A DNA stretch of 64,000 bases from Gracilaria gracilis (GCA_030374805.1 JARGSG010000006.1:1116001-1180000), one strand, 5' to 3'; positions 32,614 to 44,890 are shown, numbered from the stretch's first letter. A program made the numbers and translations. Notes: generated from the sequence alone by a model not told the origin.

Positions 32614-32629
32614 ACCCCCCCTCCCCCCC
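32614..32629 (-). other. Polypurine tract of the copia element
   Basis: The plus strand CCCCCCTCCCCCCC gives a G-rich purine tract on the copia sense strand, between the end of pol (32677) and the LTR-like segment. Confidence 0.65.
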
Positions 32630-32676
32630 AGACGCGCTACTTTCCTTCAACAACAAAAACCATATATGTCAGAGAG

Positions 32677-35600
32677 TTATTGCCAGCTCTCATGATCGTG
32701 ACTAATTCCTCCAGACTTATCGACGTTCCAGTAGCCATTCATAAGCATTCGGTTCATGTTCTCTGAATGCCGGACGTTTTGTTTCGTCAGCGCATCTGCA
32801 AAGTTTATCGTTCCCGGTATCCACGTAATCATGTCCAATTCGCCTGACTCGAAGGCATCTATGATCATGGTCACTGTCTTTCGGAAACGAAATCCTCTGC
32901 CTTCGTGAGGCGTCGTTATCGTATCAAAGAGCGCCTTTGAGTCTACAAATATGTGGTGCTCCATGACTACTCGTGGAAATATCGAGCGTATCATCTCTTT
33001 CATGTCGCCCCTGCTGTCTTCTGCTTCTGAACAGGCAAATACTTCGGCTCCAAACGATGAATACGTAACTCTACGTTGTTTTGTGCTGAACCAGTAGATT
33101 GGGTGAAAGATAAGTTCCTCTTCCAATGCGGGTACGAACCTTAGTCCACATAAAATCCCTCTCTGTTCATATGATTTGTCGCTGATTGCATGTGATGCAT
33201 CCGATAGGCTCACCAAGTTGGGGTAAGTGACACCCATAGTTTGAACATATCCGATGGTAGGGCTCAGGTTGCAAACTTCTTGTAGCATTGCGTTAGCGTC
33301 TACAATGTGCTTGAACCTTACGTTTCCCAGCTGTTGTTGCATATGCGATGTAACCGATGACGCTTGTTGCAAGACTGCAGAACCAAGGTACATGAGAGTT
33401 CCGGCGAGCGAGCGATAAGCGCTTACTTCATCGTTGGCTGCCTTATATTCTCTTTCGTGCCTGCGAGCTCGTGATAATCCGATAGGGCTAAGGCGTTCCA
33501 TCTATGGCTTCATTGAAAGGGTGACGTTTCCTTCATAGTCTTGTAAAATATCGCAACCTGCGAAGGAAATTTGGTTCCCCGATCTGGTTTTTCCACCCTC
33601 GAATTCTTTCTCGAGTTGGTTCATGAACTTCTTTATGTGAGATTTGGTACCACCTACGAGTAGGTCATCAACGATTTTTTCAGTGACGAGTTTAATGCGA
33701 CCTAGATTGTTTCGTTTCAGAGACAGCTGGTTCACTCCATATACGTGCCCTAGTCCTTCTGTGGCTAACATGCATGACTCGATACGTTTTGCCCACTGCC
33801 TTCCGGCTTCAACAATCCTGAATTCGAGAGCCGGTCGAACGAATATTTTTCTCTTGATTGGTCCGCTCTGTAGGAAAGTTTCCTTGATATCTGCTACAAC
33901 AAATGTGAATCCAAGGCACAATGCGATGGTTATCAATAGTCACACGATAATCGTATCTGCGTTTGAAAAATCTATCCGGATTTCATCCTTCTCTTCGTGC
34001 CGATTCCCATGTGTCACGATGCGATCTTTCAGTTTCCGAACCCAGTCTTCGTCTGGCTTGACTTTATAGACGGTATGGGATGAGATGAAATTAGCGTTAC
34101 GCGGCAGAGTTGCTTCATGCACTTCCTCGTACGCCTGTTTCCAGTTTTCGTCATGTTCCCTGATAACTGCCTTCTTGAGGATCCACGGGGGAGCAAATTC
34201 TACTTCTCTGGCTGATACTTGACGAAACCCGATGACTTCTTGCATTTGTTTCAGAACCTCTTGTTGATTCGATGATAGGCTACCTGTATCGTTCAGCGTC
34301 GGTCCCAGGATCAGCTGATTAATGTAGCTACTCATATCCTTACACCCACGCTCCCTATCGGCGATACTTGTTGCCATTAAAGAGGCGGCGTCAGGTAGGG
34401 TCTGTTCTACCTTCTCCTCTGAGTCGGTTGGGAGGGTAAGATCGACATTTTTTTCCATCAGACCTTCACAAAGCTCTCAAGCTGAGTCTGAGTAAGGCCT
34501 TAGTGGAATATCTTCGAAAGCAATTCTTGATATTGCCCTTCGTGATGTGTGCCTCACCTCGACTAGGTGCCTGTATGGTTTCAATACCGTTTTGGTGCGC
34601 CACTCTCCGGGTACATTATTGGCAGTTGTCCTGAAGAAGAAAAGTATTTCATCGCTGGGATTTAAGAACGAGTTGGATAGCTTCGAATAGCCACGTGCCT
34701 TCATCGCTGGTTGGAGAGCCCCTGTGTCGGCTTGTTCGGTGTACAAATTCATCAGCTCTTTGGTCAGGAGGCGCCTCGGAGCACCCAGTATAGAAGGAGC
34801 ATAGCCTTTAGCCAGCTCGAAGGAGCTCAGGACCTTTGAGCCCCTGAAACAATTAGAGAGGAACGTCGCTCGAGACAGCATGGTTCTATCATTTCCAAGT
34901 GTGTTATCCTTTTGGAGCCTTTCGAGAATCCGTTTGACCACTCCGTTCTTACCCTCCACAATTCCAGTCTTATTATGACGTCCAACTGGTCGCCTTTTTA
35001 GCTTGATACCTCTTGCTGATATAAATCTGCGTATCTCCCTGCAATTATATTCGTCGTCGGCTGACCTTGCAATTAGAACACCATAACGGTTAAGCCATTC
35101 TGTTTCAATTATGCTCATGGCGGTGCGCGCTTTTCGACTGCTGGCAACTGCAGTTTCTGAATAGTTCGTTCTACAGTCCACCGTATGTAGCACCCAGTAC
35201 TTTGAACTACGGATTGTGCAGAAGGTATAGTCGACCTGTATTTCTACATTAAAGGCCTGATTGACATCCTTGATGGATATATTCTTAGAGGGGAGTGTTA
35301 TCCAAGATTCCGCGCATACTGGGCAATTATCGGATATGCGATGTGCTTCTCTCTTCACTTCTTCAGAACACTTGCCGACTTGCTCGCACAATGCGATGAT
35401 TTCTTTGGGATGAGCATATCTCAATCGGTGTCACCTCTTGACTAGTATGCTTGGCCTCAGATACGCTGCATAGATTGAGAGTAAGTTACCTACGGTCGGT
35501 GTTTTCAAAACGTGAGCCCTGGCGTCAAATTTCGTGTTGGATCTCATATACAATTCCAAAGTACGTGCTTTCGTATCCGCAGGTCGATTGAGCGTGATCG

Positions 35601-36327
35601 TTGCTGGCTCTCTGGTAAAATTCGAAATGCTTCATTTCTCAATATCTAACCCAATGGTGAGCGGAGAATAATCGTCTAACAGATCAAATGTAAGCTCAAC
35701 GGAGTTATCATTCACGTCTTGAATGGGAAATGCCCATGAGCACGCAATCTTCTGGGAGTCAACGCAGTTATGACCCCAACCGCATCTGAAGTCGACCTTG
35801 GCTTGTATTGTGTAAAGTTCGTATTCAGCGCATCACACAATCGTATCGCCGAGATGATTACCCCGGAGGATATGGGGCTTTTTTCGTCCAAAATGGGATT
35901 CGGATCGGTATTGGAGGTACCGGAATCCCTTATTGACAAAACGAATTCTTCTTATTTTTCTGGAACTTCTCATTTCTGGCTCATTTAAACGCTGTATTTG
36001 AGTTCTTCTTGGCTTCCTCATCACTTTCCCGGATTCTATGGATTTCTCATATGATTCAACGTCATAAGAGCGTTGATATGGGCTCTTGAAGCTCTTGGAA
36101 TCATCGTTTTCACGTTTACGCTTACGATGTTTCTTCCAATTCTTATTGGAATTCAGGTATAACTTTGTAGAGGGTTCTGGCGTATCATTCTCTCGATGGA
36201 TTTCATCGAGATCTTTTTCTTGTAGTCCAGCTTCTTCCAAAGCGCCTATAGCGTCTTAAAGACCGATCCAAGAAAATACTTCATCGTCGTCGTAGACCTT
36301 TTCGTGTTGTAGAATTGCTGCTTTCAT
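32677..36327 (-). pseudogene. gag-pol: Ty1/copia gag-pol, one frame with seven stops
   Basis: ATG at 36327 opens a frame of 1217 codons to TAA 32677, with no frameshift but in-frame TAA 36256, TGA 35833, 35632, 35431, 34477 and 33940, and TAG 33502. In copia order it shows a basic Gag-like region, a protease-like area (about 35640-35720), integrase, reverse transcriptase and RNase H. Integrase has NVEIQVDYTF, then SADDEYNCREIRRFI and NKTGIVEGKNGV for D-D-E. The polymerase has VVADIKETFLQSGPI and EKIVDDLLVGG, and RNase H has HHIFVDSKALFDTI and GTINFADALTKQN. The Val-Asp-Asp site is usual for copia. The 5' LTR is absent: an LTR of gypsy element B begins 24 bases upstream of the ATG. Confidence 0.88.
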
Positions 36328-36351
36328 CGTGTTGTAAAAATAACGGTGAGG

Positions 36352-36830
36352 TGTGCGGTCCGCCTGGTAGAGGGAGCGCGCGAAGGTTCACCCTAAAAGG
36401 GAAAAACACAGAACCAATATGGTAGCAGGGCACCTGAAACCCGCAGAGGCAAAAGGCGGGGCAACTAGTCTACACCGCGTAGGTGTATGGTAGTAGACGT
36501 CAACCCGCTGTAAAACCATACTATTAGTAGAGAAGCAAGTGACCAAGATGGTATAGTTACTGGCCTAATGGTGCCTGACTTTACAATAGACGAGGGGAAA
36601 AGTAAGGTGCACCACAATATATACAAAGTGCACCGACGACGATCTTTTATGCGGGCATGACGTCATCGGCTGCGCTCATGACCTACTGTCATGGGCTAGC
36701 AATTTTAAGCTGAACGAAATTAAAAATTAGAAATAGTAAAATAGAGAATACCAATTGGATGAAGTATAGCCAGCAAGGCGCACAAGTAGGCTCACGTGGC
36801 ACCAACTCATTGAGGTCTCATTGTACTACA
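36352..36830 (-). repeat. Left (3') LTR of element B
   Basis: 479 bp; on the sense strand it runs from TGTAGTACAATGAG to GACCGCACA. A pyrimidine-rich stretch on the plus strand just inside (36833-36846) gives a weak purine tract. It contains the full TGACGTCA at 36658-36665. Confidence 0.85.
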
Positions 36831-37699
36831 GACACCCTTCCTACTCTGAGCCACGCCCTCCTGGCTCCTTGACCCCTCACCAAGTTGATTGCATCGTCGC
36901 ACAAATTTGGTCAACGGCGCAGCCCTCGTGCCATCTCGCGCCGTGCGTCGCGATCGCTCTGCAATACGGAGCGTGCCTGTTCACTATCTGGGTCACCACC
37001 GACAGTGGCTTCCTCTTTCCCATTTGTGGTTTTGGATGCGTCGCGCGTCCGTTGTGTACCTGAAAGGGTCAACCATCAGCACGCGGTGGCGTACACTGTT
37101 ATGGATTCAAGGCTTCGATCGCCTTTCCTGCGTCGGCACACCCATTGAGGTACTTTGTGCGAATTTGCGCTCCTGCGCGGGCTGTACCGCAAAGGATTTT
37201 GTCGCCTCTTTGGTTGCAGCCTGTCTGGCTTTTTTTGAGGTTCCGTCTCCGTCTCTTCGAGGTGCTGTCGTTGTCTCTTTAGAGGTTGTCGCACCGTTAC
37301 CCTTCGTGATTACCTTCATACCCCTTCCGGTTTTTTTTGTGCTGGATTGCGCCGCCGTGGCTTCTCGCTCGGCCGACAAGGTTAAACCCGTTTCTGGTGA
37401 CCCGATCCTTACCTGATCCACGCGGGTAGCCCTGGTACCAGCGTACGGGCTCGCATCCGTAGTGGTACACGACGCCTGTCGGTTCTCCATGCTGGTAAGT
37501 CGGAAGAGGTAACCCCGAGGGACGACCCGCCCCTGGCGACAAATGCCGATACCTTGATGGTTGAGCCAGCATAGAGCCCCGAAGGGGTGGAGGTTTTGAG
37601 TATCAGCTCTGGCGATTCACCCATTTTGCATATAAAGGTTCATCTCTGCCGTTGAGTGCCCGGCGTCTCAACCACTCCTTCGTGGTAATCATCACGACA

Positions 37700-39837
37700 G
37701 GTCGGGCGCCGGTACTTTGCGCGGTCGTTGAAGCGGGATTACTAAGTCTGATTCCCGTGGTGGTGCACTGTGCCACATCCGTACCCAAACAGGTTTTTAA
37801 AGCCAGCCAGTTCCATCTTCTTCGCCTCAACCTCAAGGGATTCATGAAGCGATCCAGGATCCGTATGGTCCAGAGCCAGAGATTCTTCGTCGGATTTCCT
37901 ATTATGGTTTGGAAACGTTCACCACGGCCGACTGGAACGTTTTCCGACATTGTACCTTCGGGATCGATCCGAAAATGGTTTCGCAAGCGACGCTGTATCA
38001 CCGGTATTGGCCAGTGGCGGCGGAGAACACGTCGCCTCCCGGCGTCTTGCGACGTCTGCCTCTGAATACTTACTTGGGTTTGGGTTTGTTTCGTTGGGAC
38101 TGTGAGCGCCTTCGCTCAGTCCCGCAGACGTTCCACGGTTGGGATAAAGAATGTCAACCTCGTCAGGGTCGGCTTGAGTGCTACGAAAGTCGCCAGCGGC
38201 ACACACCACTGAGGTATTTAGTACCCCCGCTGTATCCTACCGACTTGCGGTAAGTCCGTATCGAACTGGAGCTCCACTATTACCGACATCTGGTTGGAAA
38301 GATTTGTCAATATGATTCCCTCCCGCACCAGTACCTATTAGCTTCTCCACATTTGGTGTACTTTGACACGCCCTACAATACCATTCATTGAACTGACCGT
38401 CGTAGGCGTGGTGTTGATGCCGCCACCAAGGCTCTCATCCGCACCCGATTCAGCTTCAACCGCGTCATGCATGGGTTCCAAAATGTGGAGTTCTTCTCTC
38501 AACTTAATAGGGAAAGAACCTCTTGGTATGTGGCTTTACCTGAGTGATGGAACGCTTATGAGGTTTCGATGTCGCTAGCGTCTGAACTCCACCGGTATTT
38601 GCCTACTTCGGGAGCTATGTCACCACGATCGGTATTACCTAATTTGGTCGATTGCCTTCGCGGAGTGGGCCGTGTTGGTGGCCGTCCGGGCTCTGCAGGC
38701 CGCCCGTGACGGTATTGACTCAGATCGCAGCTCTCGCCAAGCCGAGATTTACCGGGAGAGTAGGCAACTTCCTAGTCGTATGTTCTTCATTCCCTCGAAG
38801 GTCATTCGCGACATCCAACAGTTCGAAATTGGAACCATTGTGGCAGGTACGGATTACTCCATTGAGCAACTAGAGTCGTTGCTTACCCAAGTAGAGATTT
38901 TTCGGTTCGGGCACAAGTAAGGGTGGAAAGTTTTCGGTCCCGTGTTTTGGAAGGTTGTCTCCCGCGCGGAGCAACGCTATCCCAGGGCACTGACCGACCA
39001 AGGACCTCCAAGAAGTCCCAGCCAGTCCCAACTGTGATGGAATTGCCAGCGGCTACCCCTGTAGTCACTTCAGCGCCTTCTCCTGCTCAGGAAAGACACA
39101 ACAGGCTTGCTCATTATGGTGTAATTCCTCTTTTCCACAGTATTACAAGGGATGACGGGCCACTGCAGGCTATCTTCGGGGATGTGATGGCTGCGGCTAC
39201 GGCGCCTGTTTCCTCTCAGGTGGACTCCCAGGCCGTTTCATGTTTAATGGCTCGGGTACGCTAAGCCTGTGTGGGGAACTTCCAGCGGGCCGGTCCTACC
39301 TCTGTGATCGAAGCACTCACCTTCCTGGAAAGTATCCTGCCCTGTCACGCACAGTACATGCGATCCTTCTCCCAAATTGGTGAGTTCCAGAACTGGTTCT
39401 AGGTCGAGCTCTACCATATGGCTATCAAGCAGGTGAAGGGCCTAGCCAAGGCTATGAGCCTGACGCCTATAAATCCTTTGGAGGATCTCTTCTTTTGTGT
39501 TAGCTTGAACCCCGGCCTTCTGGCCACTCCACAGGCTCCTCTCCACACCGGGTCGTCAGTACCTCCTTCGGTTGCACGGGCGAGCGCGCCACCTCCCATG
39601 GTTCCTGACGCAATGCCAGGAGTCAGTGTGCCTACTAGTTCCCCAGTAGGTCATGGTAGCGCACCTAGCCACGCTGCAGGCCAAGATTTTCTCTTCCAGC
39701 CTTGGCCGGGAGCCCATCAACCCACCACTCTTGGTCGTGGGTCCTCAGCTGGAGGCGGTGCCTTACTTTGCTGCTCACCCATCTGGTTGATTCATTTCTC
39801 CACTCCTGCATCCCTGTTGGTGTTCTTCTTCAAGTAA
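37700..39837 (+). pseudogene. Antisense extra gene (aORF) of element B, decayed
   Basis: Plus-strand frames give a protein opposite to gag-pol. The best stretch (about 37830-38253) is rich in aromatic residues and includes ADWNVFRHCTFGIDPKMVS, followed by RLPLNTYLGLGLFRWDCERL. Later parts include WSIAFAEWAVLVAVRALQAA (about 38645) and a helix IEQLESLLTQVEIFRF before a stop near 38918. A Pro/Ser/Ala-rich tail follows to 39837. Frames change at least twice. W-S-x3-x-E-W-A and the later L-L-x-V helix match the order in the element A gene. The family is unknown. Minus-strand frames near 37107-37624 are polar and may be part of something else. Confidence 0.5.
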
Positions 39838-40580
39838 CGTTAAAAGTTATTCGTTTGCATGTTAGGTTCCAGTTACCACAGAAGTGCATTTTGCAGCGAT
39901 GGAGGAAGCGCGAAAAAAGCTCCTCCCCTCCTTTAAACAGCGTACCACGATGGGTAGATGGTAATCTCTTATTGGTAAATTAGTTCCATCCAGAGCTACT
40001 TTTGTGCTCGTAGTATGGATTCACCATGTTGGTACGCCGCTTCGCCTCCGTGCGTCGCAGCGACTGGTTTCGCCTTCACATGAGGTGAGATGTTGTACCA
40101 CGCGCTCTCGCGCGGTGGCTAGCAATGTAACGGGATGGTTCCGCATGGCCTTTTACCATGCATGGGCGCACGTGCGGTGTTTCACCCCAGAGGTTACTTT
40201 CAAGGCGAACTAAATTATTCGACCGGGAAATTACCCCTCCATATGGTAGTCAAAACTCAGAAACCTCTTTTGGTCTGTATCTAGACTACCAAGCGGTTTC
40301 AGAGGCTGAGAATGGCCGATTCGGGAACCCGACGCAGTCAAAATACTTAGAATTTTTGACCATGCCGTTGCATGTTCTTTACATACAATATTGTTAACTG
40401 GCTCGGGTACTTCGCACGGCGCATTACGGCCATCTCGCGTAGATCACGACGATTAAAAATTACAGTTTTTTAAATGTATCCACCCTCCGGGTTTGGGCGT
40501 GTGTGACGAGTGTACAACAGCGCGTACAGCTCTAGCGCTATCCGTTCCCTGTACTTACCCCTTGTGGAGTGCTTTCTTTT
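39838..40580. other. Unassigned spacer inside element B
   Basis: No coding motif is seen between the antisense gene and the MITE. Confidence 0.5.
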
Positions 40581-41014
40581 CCCTAGAAAAAAATTTTTAT
40601 AAATGGCGCATTACGTTTTGCAAAAAAGTAACAAACAGAGGAGAAAACCGTTGCTTTTATTGAAGATAGGGCGTATAAATTTCATGCTTCACGCCATTAC
40701 ACCGCCATTTATAGCATGATGTAGACAAAGACTTACGCCATTTTTGATACTTTTCATAAATGGCGTACAAATATTGGATAAAAGTTAATACCTCGCATAC
40801 AAGTGCTGAAAACATACTCATTATTTGTACTCTGAATGTAAAAAATGTCAAAAATGGCGTAGATGTTTGTCTAGATCATGTTATAAATGGCGGTTAAATG
40901 GCATGAAGCGTGAAATTTTTACGCCATCTGTTCAATAAAAGCAACAGTTTTCTACGCCATTTGTTACTTTTTCCAAAACGTAATGCGCCATTTATAAAAA
41001 CTGTTTTCCTAGGG
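40581..41014. mobile_element. Foldback MITE, copy 3, inserted in element B
   Basis: 434 bp with the same termini and inverted arms as copies 1 and 2 (CCCTAG left, CCTAGGG right). It is flanked by TTT on the left and TCT on the right, so the possible 3-bp duplication has one mismatch. It lies between the antisense gene and the end of pol of B. Confidence 0.8.
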
Positions 41015-41119
41015 TCTGGTAGTACCTTCCTGGTAAGCGTTCAAAACCACTTTGCTCTTCGTGATTATGATGCTTTTCCCCCTTTCTTATGGTACTGCAT
41101 CACCTCTAAGGTTTAGCCA

Positions 41120-41859
41120 TCACTCGGCATGTCCTCTCCCTGTCGGTTCCAGTAGCTTACCGTGAAGTGGTGTGGTATGGCTGAGGGCGGCTTGGAGGTA
41201 TCACCGTCGGCGCCCCACCCCTACCACCGTACGGTGTACTTCAGACCTTCCAGTGTACGGCGGTGACCTATAATTCGTTCCACTGGGCCCCCATTAGAGC
41301 CCTGGGAAGGTATTCCGTCACCACTTTGGTTTAAATGAGCATCATTATTACTAGGAGAAGGTGTTTCCTCTAAAGGAGCAATTGTGATCCCCGTGGGTGG
41401 TGCAGAGTCCTGGTCGTCACCCCGTGTGTCATCATTAACCTCAATGGGTGTTTCTTCTTTCCTGGACTGAGTTCTCAAGGCAACTGAGTTTGGGTCACGC
41501 GCGGATTCTCCGCGTTCCTTCCTGGTTTGAACTGTTGGAGGTGCGACCGTGATTTGGTCAATAGATATTGTATTCTCCACACCATTTTAGTTCACTGTCA
41601 CCGTGTGATCGGTCGATCGAACTACTTTGAAAGGTCCCGATGATTTCAGAAGAAGCTTGGAATTAATATCTCTATCAATAGCTTCATCATCGGTTTCATC
41701 ATCCGGTCATGGTTTAGCTCCCTTCGGAGGGTGGTCAATAGAGACATATTGACCCGGCGTAGCCGTTATTACTTGGCTTACTCTTCGGTCTTAGTCCCCC
41801 TTGTACTGCCTCTGGGATGCTGTGAGCTTGCTCTCAGCATACTTGAGAGCACGCCTCAT
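41120..41859 (-). pseudogene. pol: Element B pol 3' end: integrase C-terminus and chromodomain
   Basis: From 41859 downwards the complement strand continues the integrase interrupted by E3. It reads LKYAESKLTASQRQYKGD, then a TAA, a short basic segment, a TGA, and KLLLKSSGPFKVV (GPY/F-like). A TAA and a polar linker of about 100 residues follow. The last part is VERIIGHRRTLEGLKYTVRW, then a TAG, then G-W-G and an acidic/basic tail, which is a chromodomain with the stop at its usual Tyr. E3 cut the gene, leaving CTCAT on both sides. Point stops, not frameshifts, account for the damage here. Confidence 0.78.
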
Positions 41860-42264
41860 TGTTGATGCCGAAAGGCAACTTAAGTTGCGAACACGATACG
41901 GCTATACAGTAAAGCAGTGCTGAGGGTAGCGTCAGGGTACAGGACGCATGTGCGCAGAAATTATACGTAGCAAAACGCATATAGAGTGTACAGAAGTGTA
42001 GAAATGGCAAGTTTGAAGAACTTGGACCAGAGAATAACGCTGGCTCGGCAACCTGACGTCAGATTCAACCCAAACAGTTTGTCACTTTCTTAGAAGCATG
42101 GCCGAAAGAGGCTATATAAATACCTGAATCCGGCTGCAACCGCAGCGAATTCAGAGGCATCCTTGGAGGCACTTCCAAGGTACTTTGTGCCTATTCTCTC
42201 GCCTCTGCTTAGTCTACCGCGCGACTGCAACCGAGTGCTCTACGTCCTCCCGTTCTGATCAACA
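41860..42264 (+). repeat. 5' LTR of E3
   Basis: 405 bp, from TGTTGATGCCG to GATCAACA. TGACGTCA at 42054-42061 lies 52 bases upstream of TATATAAA (42113-42120), a promoter-like spacing. Confidence 0.93.
42054..42120 (+). promoter_or_regulatory. CRE palindrome and TATA box in E3 5' LTR (CRE again at 47158)
   Basis: CTGACGTCAG is followed by CCAAACAG and then GGCTATATAAAT. This looks like a compact RNA polymerase II promoter with a bZIP site. The inference rests on consensus only. Confidence 0.55.
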
Positions 42265-42283
42265 AAGCGCTTTGATATCAAAG
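42264..42283 (+). promoter_or_regulatory. Overlapping palindromes at the E3 LTR junction
   Basis: AAAGCGCTTT (42264-42273) overlaps CTTTGATATCAAAG (42270-42283). Relative to E1 the centre changed from GAGCTC to GATATC while staying a perfect palindrome. No TGG primer site is present. Confidence 0.6.
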
Positions 42284-42308
42284 TGTAACAGGACGGACGT
42301 AAAGCACA

Positions 42309-43199
42309 ATGTCTTCGTACTGTATTGTCAATACAATTCAGGCTTGAGCGCTAGAAGGAGCATCCTAGCCGGAGCTGATCAAGTTTGAAGTGGATTTCTC
42401 GGCTTACACCGAACGTGTTGAAGAGGTTAATTCTGGAAGCGAGCAGAACCAAAGAATCAAAGCAGCGTCTGTCCGACTGTTCATGAAGCCGAGACGGTTA
42501 CACAGCCTATGCATATTAAGTAGAATTGAAGGAGCATCTACCGCTGAAAAGGCGACCGACGATGCATTGAGGATCCGGTTCGATTCTCGTCTTGCGTCTA
42601 CAGTTTGTGACTTGAATGACCGTGTCGAGGAGGCTCTGTCAACTGTTCGATGCAAACAAATGCCCCGAGACCCGTCCAAAGCAGCGGAGAAGATTGTGTT
42701 AGACACAATAGCCGCACTTGTAGAGCATAATGCCTCAAGCATTATTACGAACTACGATCAGTGTAAGGAGATTATCGCCAAGCTAGTGCATAGGCTTCAG
42801 CCAGCGGTACTCAGGCAGATCGTCATGGACCGGATTCGTCTTTAGAAGAAGGAACAAAAGGGGGACTTCAAGTCCTTTACCAACACAATATCTACTCTAA
42901 CGGCGCAGGTAAATTTGGTACAGTGTGCGAGCCAGAAACGTAAGCGCAAACAACCAAATGCGCCTGAGAGCGGGGTTCCGAAAAAAGCACCCAAAGAATC
43001 CGAACGCAAACGGTTCCAGAAAGGCTTATAAACTCGAAACCACGACAAGAAATTCCTTGGGAAGGATCTCAGAAGGACGCCGGCAGATAGATTCGAGTCT
43101 GGCGAATGGGATAAAAAATTCCTGAACACAGAAGAGTGTTCAGGCATTCACCCAATAAGCAAGTGCCCTGTGACATCGAAGGAAAAGAGGTGAGAGCTT
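42309..43199 (+). pseudogene. gag: E3 Gag and zinc-knuckle region
   Basis: ATG at 42309 opens a frame with stops TGA 42345 and TAG 42366, then a long open part to TAG 42843 that contains LIKFEVDFSAY, EEALSTVRC and LDTIAALVEHNASSII, matching E1 Gag. The frame continues through a very basic segment with more stops to ECSGIHPISKC near 43138. That is the E1 knuckle with the first Cys replaced by Phe, so zinc binding is probably lost. Gag and pol share one frame here, without a shift, unlike E1. Confidence 0.78.
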
Positions 43200-44890
43200 C
43201 TTGACAAGAACTTCGAGAGAAAGAAGACAAACAAACACGCCAAGGCTGCCGTACTCAGGTCTTCGTCCAAATCGGCGCCCAGTGCAGATGAGGGAAGCTA
43301 CGCCGTGCGTGTGAACGGGATCGAAGCTGTAGCCCTAGGCGACTCTGGAGCAGACTAATTCACAATATCTTGCACTTTCTTCGATAAGATATCTGCCATA
43401 CATCCCAAGGTAGCAGTAGAGCGCCTCTCCACACTAATGATCCTCGACAATGCACTGAGGGCTGACGGCACTCAAGCCCCAGCAACTGCGTCACAAAAAA
43501 GAAACCTCAACCTCACGATTTTACTCCCCCAGACTGGGATCCCAGTACGCATCCGTGGAGTACATTTCCTGAGAGCAGACAAGGATATGCTGGAGGTACT
43601 TCTCGGAAGGCCACTACTGAAGGTGATAGGTTTTGACTTCAACGAGCATCTGTATCGCGTCGCTTCGCTCATCGATGGAAAGTCGGAAGAAGAGTTACAG
43701 GGAAGAAACTGTAGACTTTCATCTGCCAGCTACCAAGGCATTGCCTACACGGACACCGACGAGGACTTGATTAAATTTCGAGAATGTCTCCAACCCGGAT
43801 TTGGAGAGGATACTGCGGGCGAGATAAGCGGAGCAATCAAGTCCGCATTGAAAACTGCCAAAAAGATTGGCATGTCTACTGAAGGTAGAACGAAGCTTGA
43901 ACGACTTTTGGAGAAGAATCGAAATTGCGTCGCGATCAAACTCGGGCCACAGCCGCCTGCATACGTTTGCCCTCTCTCGATCAAGCTTGCGCCGAACGCC
44001 AAACCACACTGTACTCCACAACGACGATATTCCCTTGCGCAACGGATGTTCATTAGGCACAATATCAAGTCGTTGGAGATGATTGGCGCGGTGTACAAGA
44101 ACGACCAAGCAAGATGGGCATGTCCTGACCAGGGCGTTCTGAAACCCGCTACAGACAAATTAAGTTTTACAGTCGAGCTTATAGGTACCAATGCACGGAA
44201 TCTGCCACTCCAATGCGCGATGCCGTACCTAGAGTCAATACAGCAAGATTGTGAGGGAAGCCAGTGTTTCGCCAACATTGATTTTACGCACGACTACTGC
44301 TATATACATCTGAATAAGATATCGCAGGAAATAATGTCCATCCAGACACCACTAGGTATCTGCTCTCCAACCAGAACACTTCAAGGAGGGAAGGATTCAG
44401 GGAACCATTTCCAGTCCGTTACGCGAGAGAAACTCGAAGGCAGAGGGCAGCGCATGCTGCAATGGCTGGATGATTTCTTTATTCAAGCGAGGGACGAAGC
44501 CCAGCTGCAGGCTGAAATCGAAGTATTTTTCAAGGTCTGCGCAGAAGTAGGATTCAAAGTCAATAAGAAGAAGTTCTCCTTCTTTACGAAGGAGATAAAG
44601 TTCTACGGCAGAATCATTTCATTAGGAGGGGTTCAGTTTGACCCTAGGAACTTTGAATTCTTATCGGGGATGAAAGCGCCGACGACTGGAGACCAATTGT
44701 AGCAGTAGCTGTGTGCTACAACCTGGGTGAGGAAATCCATTCCGGACTATGTGCGACAGGTAGAACAACTGCATCAGCTGCTGGAAGAAGCATGAAGGAA
44801 CGCTGGGAAACGAACCAATAAGACCTTAATGAAATTGCAGCTCAAATGAAATATCAAACACCAGGAGGCTCTTGATAACGTTAAAAGGCA
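43200..44890 (+). pseudogene. pol: E3 protease and reverse transcriptase
   Basis: The gag frame runs on into a retropepsin with LGDSGAD near 43345, followed at once by a TAA (about 43358). It is then open from 43437 to TAG 44700. This covers the protease flap and the polymerase: LSFTVELIGTNARN, FANIDFTHDYCYIHL, MSIQTPLGI and the catalytic Q-W-L-D-D-F near 44460. The stop at 44700 is at the same codon as TAA 6153 of E1, just before the conserved Q and C-A-T segment; a second TAG follows two codons on. The frame then continues to about 44890, where a frameshift leads to RNase H. Confidence 0.85.

Noticed and set aside
35431-35835. Three TGA codons of the copia spaced exactly 201 bases apart (35833, 35632, 35431)
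   Set aside because: The intervals are not repeats of each other, so the equal spacing is probably coincidence.
35833-36240. Idea that the ORF at 35833-36240 is a separate small basic protein
   Set aside because: It is in the same frame as the whole copia gag-pol and is bounded only by single stops, so it is part of that polyprotein.
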